From: Oscillospiraceae bacterium
Lineage (GTDB): Bacteria > Bacillota > Clostridia > Oscillospirales > Ruminococcaceae
DNA: 35,402 bases
Assembly: GCA_020024475.1 (NCBI GenBank)
Contig: JAHHTS010000020.1
Span: 1-35,402 of the forward strand
Direction of reading: 5' to 3'
The notes beneath the pieces are model-generated. The model was not told where the DNA came from. It saw only the letters and a list, made by a program, of their open reading frames with translations, and did not search any database. Positions 34,191 to 35,402 of this stretch are shown in pieces. Each line of letters opens with the position of its first letter. The stretch's first letter is position 1. A program made the position numbers and the translations under genes.

Positions 34191-34215
34191 TATGACAAAC
34201 GAAAGGATTTAATTT

Positions 34216-34836
34216 ATGAATAGCTTATATGAATTTGACAATATTATAAGAGCAGATTTTCCTGTAATCTGTGGTTGTGATGAAGCCGGTCGTGGCCCTT
34301 TATGTGGACCAGTATGTTGTGCTGCAGTTGTACTTAAACCAGATTTCCTATGTGATGAAATAAATGATAGTAAAAAAGTTAGCGAAAAAAAAAGAGAAAA
34401 ACTTTTTGATTTAATTATTGAAAATTGTTTATCATATTCAATTGTAATGATTTCTCCAAATGAAATAGATGAACAAAATATATTAAATGCTTCTCTAAAT
34501 GGCATGAAAAAAGCTGTAAAGCAGTTAAACTTAACACCAGATATTGCTCTTATAGATGGAAATAAAACACCTTTTAATATGCCATGTGTTACAAAAAGTG
34601 TCGTAAAAGGTGATGCCAACAGTATGAGCATTGCCGCAGCTTCAATTTTAGCTAAAGTTTCTAGAGATAGGTATATGATTGAACTTGATAGACAATATCC
34701 TGAATATCAACTTGCCAAACATAAAGGATACCCAACAAAGCTTCATTATGAATTGATTGAGAGATATGGTATAAAAGATTTCTATCGAAAAAGTTTTTTC
34801 AAAAAGAGGCCAGAACTTTTATGGATAAAAGATTAA
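34216..34836 (+). CDS. rnhB: Ribonuclease HII
   Basis: RNase HII cuts RNA-DNA hybrids and starts removal of single ribonucleotides from DNA. The 206-residue protein has CGCDEAGRGPLCGPV with metal ligands Asp22 and Glu23, the third acidic residue in ALIDGNKTPF and the fourth in AKVSRDRYM, so it is catalytically complete. AAAGGA at 34202-34207 lies eight bases before the ATG and is just outside the inserted element, so the gene kept its translation signal. Its supply of transcript now crosses about 1.2 kb of element DNA with hairpins. Its end overlaps yraN by 16 bases. Confidence 0.97.
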   Translation: MNSLYEFDNIIRADFPVICGCDEAGRGPLCGPVCCAAVVLKPDFLCDEINDSKKVSEKKREKLFDLIIENCLSYSIVMISPNEIDEQNILNASLNGMKKAVKQLNLTPDIALIDGNKTPFNMPCVTKSVVKGDANSMSIAAASILAKVSRDRYMIELDRQYPEYQLAKHKGYPTKLHYELIERYGIKDFYRKSFFKKRPELLWIKD

Positions 34837-35174
34837 CAGGAATGCTTGGCGAAAAACTTGTTTGTCAATGGTACACAGATAACAAGTACAAATTATTAGC
34901 AGTTAATTATAGAACGCGATTTGGAGAAATAGATATAATAGCTGAAAAGAAAAATATTCTTGTTTTTGTTGAAGTTAAAACAAGAAAAAATGACAATTTT
35001 TATTTAGCTAAAGAAGCTGTTACATATTCTAAACAACAACGTATTAAAACCGCTGCTGTACAATACATATCACAATATAATATTGACGATATAAATGTTC
35101 GTTTTGACGTAGCAGAAGTCTATAATATTTCAGAAAATCCAAAAATAAATATAATAGAAAATGCATTTGAATAA
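34821..35174 (+). CDS. YraN/UPF0102 endonuclease-like protein
   Basis: The 117-residue protein is a full-length member of the UPF0102 (YraN) family, which has a restriction-endonuclease-like (PD-(D/E)XK-type) core. The core motif is visible as FGEIDIIAEKKNILVFVEVKTRKN, with Asp, Glu and Lys in the expected E-x-D...E-x-K pattern, preceded by GMLGEKLVCQWYTDNKYKLLAVNYRTR. Its biological role is not established, though linkage to rnhB is very widespread. The ATG lies within the last 16 bases of rnhB, with AGAGG about ten bases upstream. Two terminators follow. Confidence 0.92.
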   Translation: MDKRLTGMLGEKLVCQWYTDNKYKLLAVNYRTRFGEIDIIAEKKNILVFVEVKTRKNDNFYLAKEAVTYSKQQRIKTAAVQYISQYNIDDINVRFDVAEVYNISENPKINIIENAFE

Positions 35175-35180
35175 AAAGCT

Positions 35181-35211
35181 ACACCTTAAAAGTCTATAAT
35201 TTTTAAGGTGT
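35181..35211 (+). terminator. Hairpin after yraN, probable first terminator
   Basis: ACACCTTAAAA (35181-35191) and TTTTAAGGTGT (35201-35211) form an 11-bp stem with a nine-base loop. It lies seven bases after the yraN stop. The downstream T-tract is weak (ATTCTTT). Confidence 0.65.
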
Positions 35212-35243
35212 ATTCTTTAAAACTGAATTATTATGTAGATATG

Positions 35244-35272
35244 GGCACTAATGTATTAATTAGTGTCTTTTT
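35244..35272 (+). terminator. Second intrinsic terminator after yraN
   Basis: A nine-bp stem (GGCACTAAT at 35244-35252 with ATTAGTGTC at 35259-35267, one G-U pair) is followed directly by TTTTT. This is the stronger of the two tandem signals and marks the end of the rplS-to-yraN region. Confidence 0.85.
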
Positions 35273-35402
35273 AAATGTAATTTTTATTAAAAATAGTCAA
35301 TATGAAAAACAAAATATTCTAAAACTATTATGAATTATTATAACATCAATTTATGTTAAAATTTAAAGTTATTATATGCTTGTTAGTACTACTATTTAAA
35401 CA
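35273..35402. other. AT-rich intergenic end of the window
   Basis: I see no coding frame or RNA gene in these 130 bases. A possible extended -10 element (TG-n-TAAAAT, 35354-35362) on the + strand has no convincing -35 box. It may be the upstream region of a gene beyond the window. Confidence 0.4.

Larger units (their letters stand above)
33025..34192 (-). mobile_element. IS200/IS605-type TnpB-only element (degenerate), inserted at the end of rbgA
   Basis: About 1.17 kb between the rbgA tail and the rnhB ribosome binding site holds a decayed tnpB on the - strand, a hairpin at each end, and no tnpA. The right end (low coordinates) has the subterminal hairpin CCCACGACC-TAAA-GGTCATGGG at 33035-33056. 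The left end has a 16-bp imperfect hairpin at 34155-34190. There are no terminal inverted repeats or target duplication, as expected for single-strand 'peel and paste' elements. The boundary is placed by joining the flanks, which gives an uninterrupted rbgA frame; TA is shared by both junctions, so the ends may be shifted by two bases (33023-34190). The element cannot move itself without a TnpA in trans. Confidence 0.82.

Noticed and set aside
33025-34192. CRISPR array or Cas12 locus
   Set aside because: The RuvC and zinc-ribbon motifs could suggest Cas12f, but there are no direct repeats or spacers and the ends and tail sequence are those of an IS605-type TnpB element.
33046-34216. A transposase (TnpA) or other cargo gene in the element
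   Set aside because: No Y1-type HuH transposase motif or spare open frame is present; apart from tnpB the element holds only its end hairpins.
34209-34631. 140-codon - strand frame opposite rnhB
   Set aside because: It is fully antisense to rnhB, whose catalytic motifs are intact.
1-35402. tRNA or rRNA genes, prophage genes, toxin-antitoxin pairs
   Set aside because: I saw no cloverleaf sequence, rRNA segment, phage structural gene or small toxin-antitoxin pair on either strand.

Overview
This 35.4 kb window is chromosomal DNA of an AT-rich, Gram-positive, probably anaerobic member of the Clostridia. That rests on the low GC content, strong AGGAGG-type ribosome binding sites, frequent TTG and GTG starts, and several gene orders typical of Firmicutes: miaB-ricA-mutS-mutL-miaA, yggS-sepF-ylmH-divIVA-lspA-rluD, a spoIVFA/spoIVFB-like peptidase pair followed by a B12-binding radical SAM gene and its DUF2344 partner, and rplS-lepB-rbgA-rnhB-yraN. 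An NfnAB-type bifurcating transhydrogenase and a split transketolase also fit an anaerobe. I cannot name the species. Nearly all genes are on the + strand.

Layout. 1-1223: a metal-dependent amidohydrolase. 1281-1318: a perfect bidirectional terminator. 1328-4005 (- strand): a polytopic membrane protein (DUF6311/GT-C-like) and an RluA-type pseudouridine synthase. 4006-4110: a divergent promoter region. 4111-18242: a tightly packed, often overlapping DNA-repair and tRNA-modification run (radC, uvrB, uvrA, miaB, ricA-like, mutS, mutL, miaA) ending in an HlyD-like envelope protein. 18223-20812: the division cluster yggS, sepF, ylmH, divIVA, then a terminator. 20882-24867: lspA, rluD, a Cof-type HAD phosphatase and the two transketolase halves, then a terminator. 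24947-27153: nfnA and nfnB, then a terminator. 27225-31056: the M23/M50 peptidase pair and the radical SAM pair. 31062-31557: a strong promoter, a probable L19 leader and rplS, then a terminator. 31617-35174: lepB, rbgA, an IS605-type TnpB remnant, rnhB and yraN. 35175-35402: two tandem terminators and AT-rich DNA without a recognisable gene.

Most of the window is conserved housekeeping sequence, and I did not find a convincing undescribed multi-gene system. The best accessory signal is a TnpB-only IS200/IS605-type element at about 33025-34192, inserted into the very end of rbgA. Joining the flanks restores an rbgA frame that continues LERPE-YDKRKDLIYE and overlaps the rnhB start by 8 bp. Its tnpB lacks the N-terminal region and carries a one-base deletion, yet keeps all RuvC and zinc-ribbon residues. 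Its right end still holds a series of hairpins that look like an omega RNA, whose guide would be the rbgA tail. Secondary points of interest are a RicA/YmcA-like protein with a four-cysteine tail beside miaB, an orphan HlyD-like protein in the division neighbourhood, and an M23/M50 pair with complete catalytic motifs.
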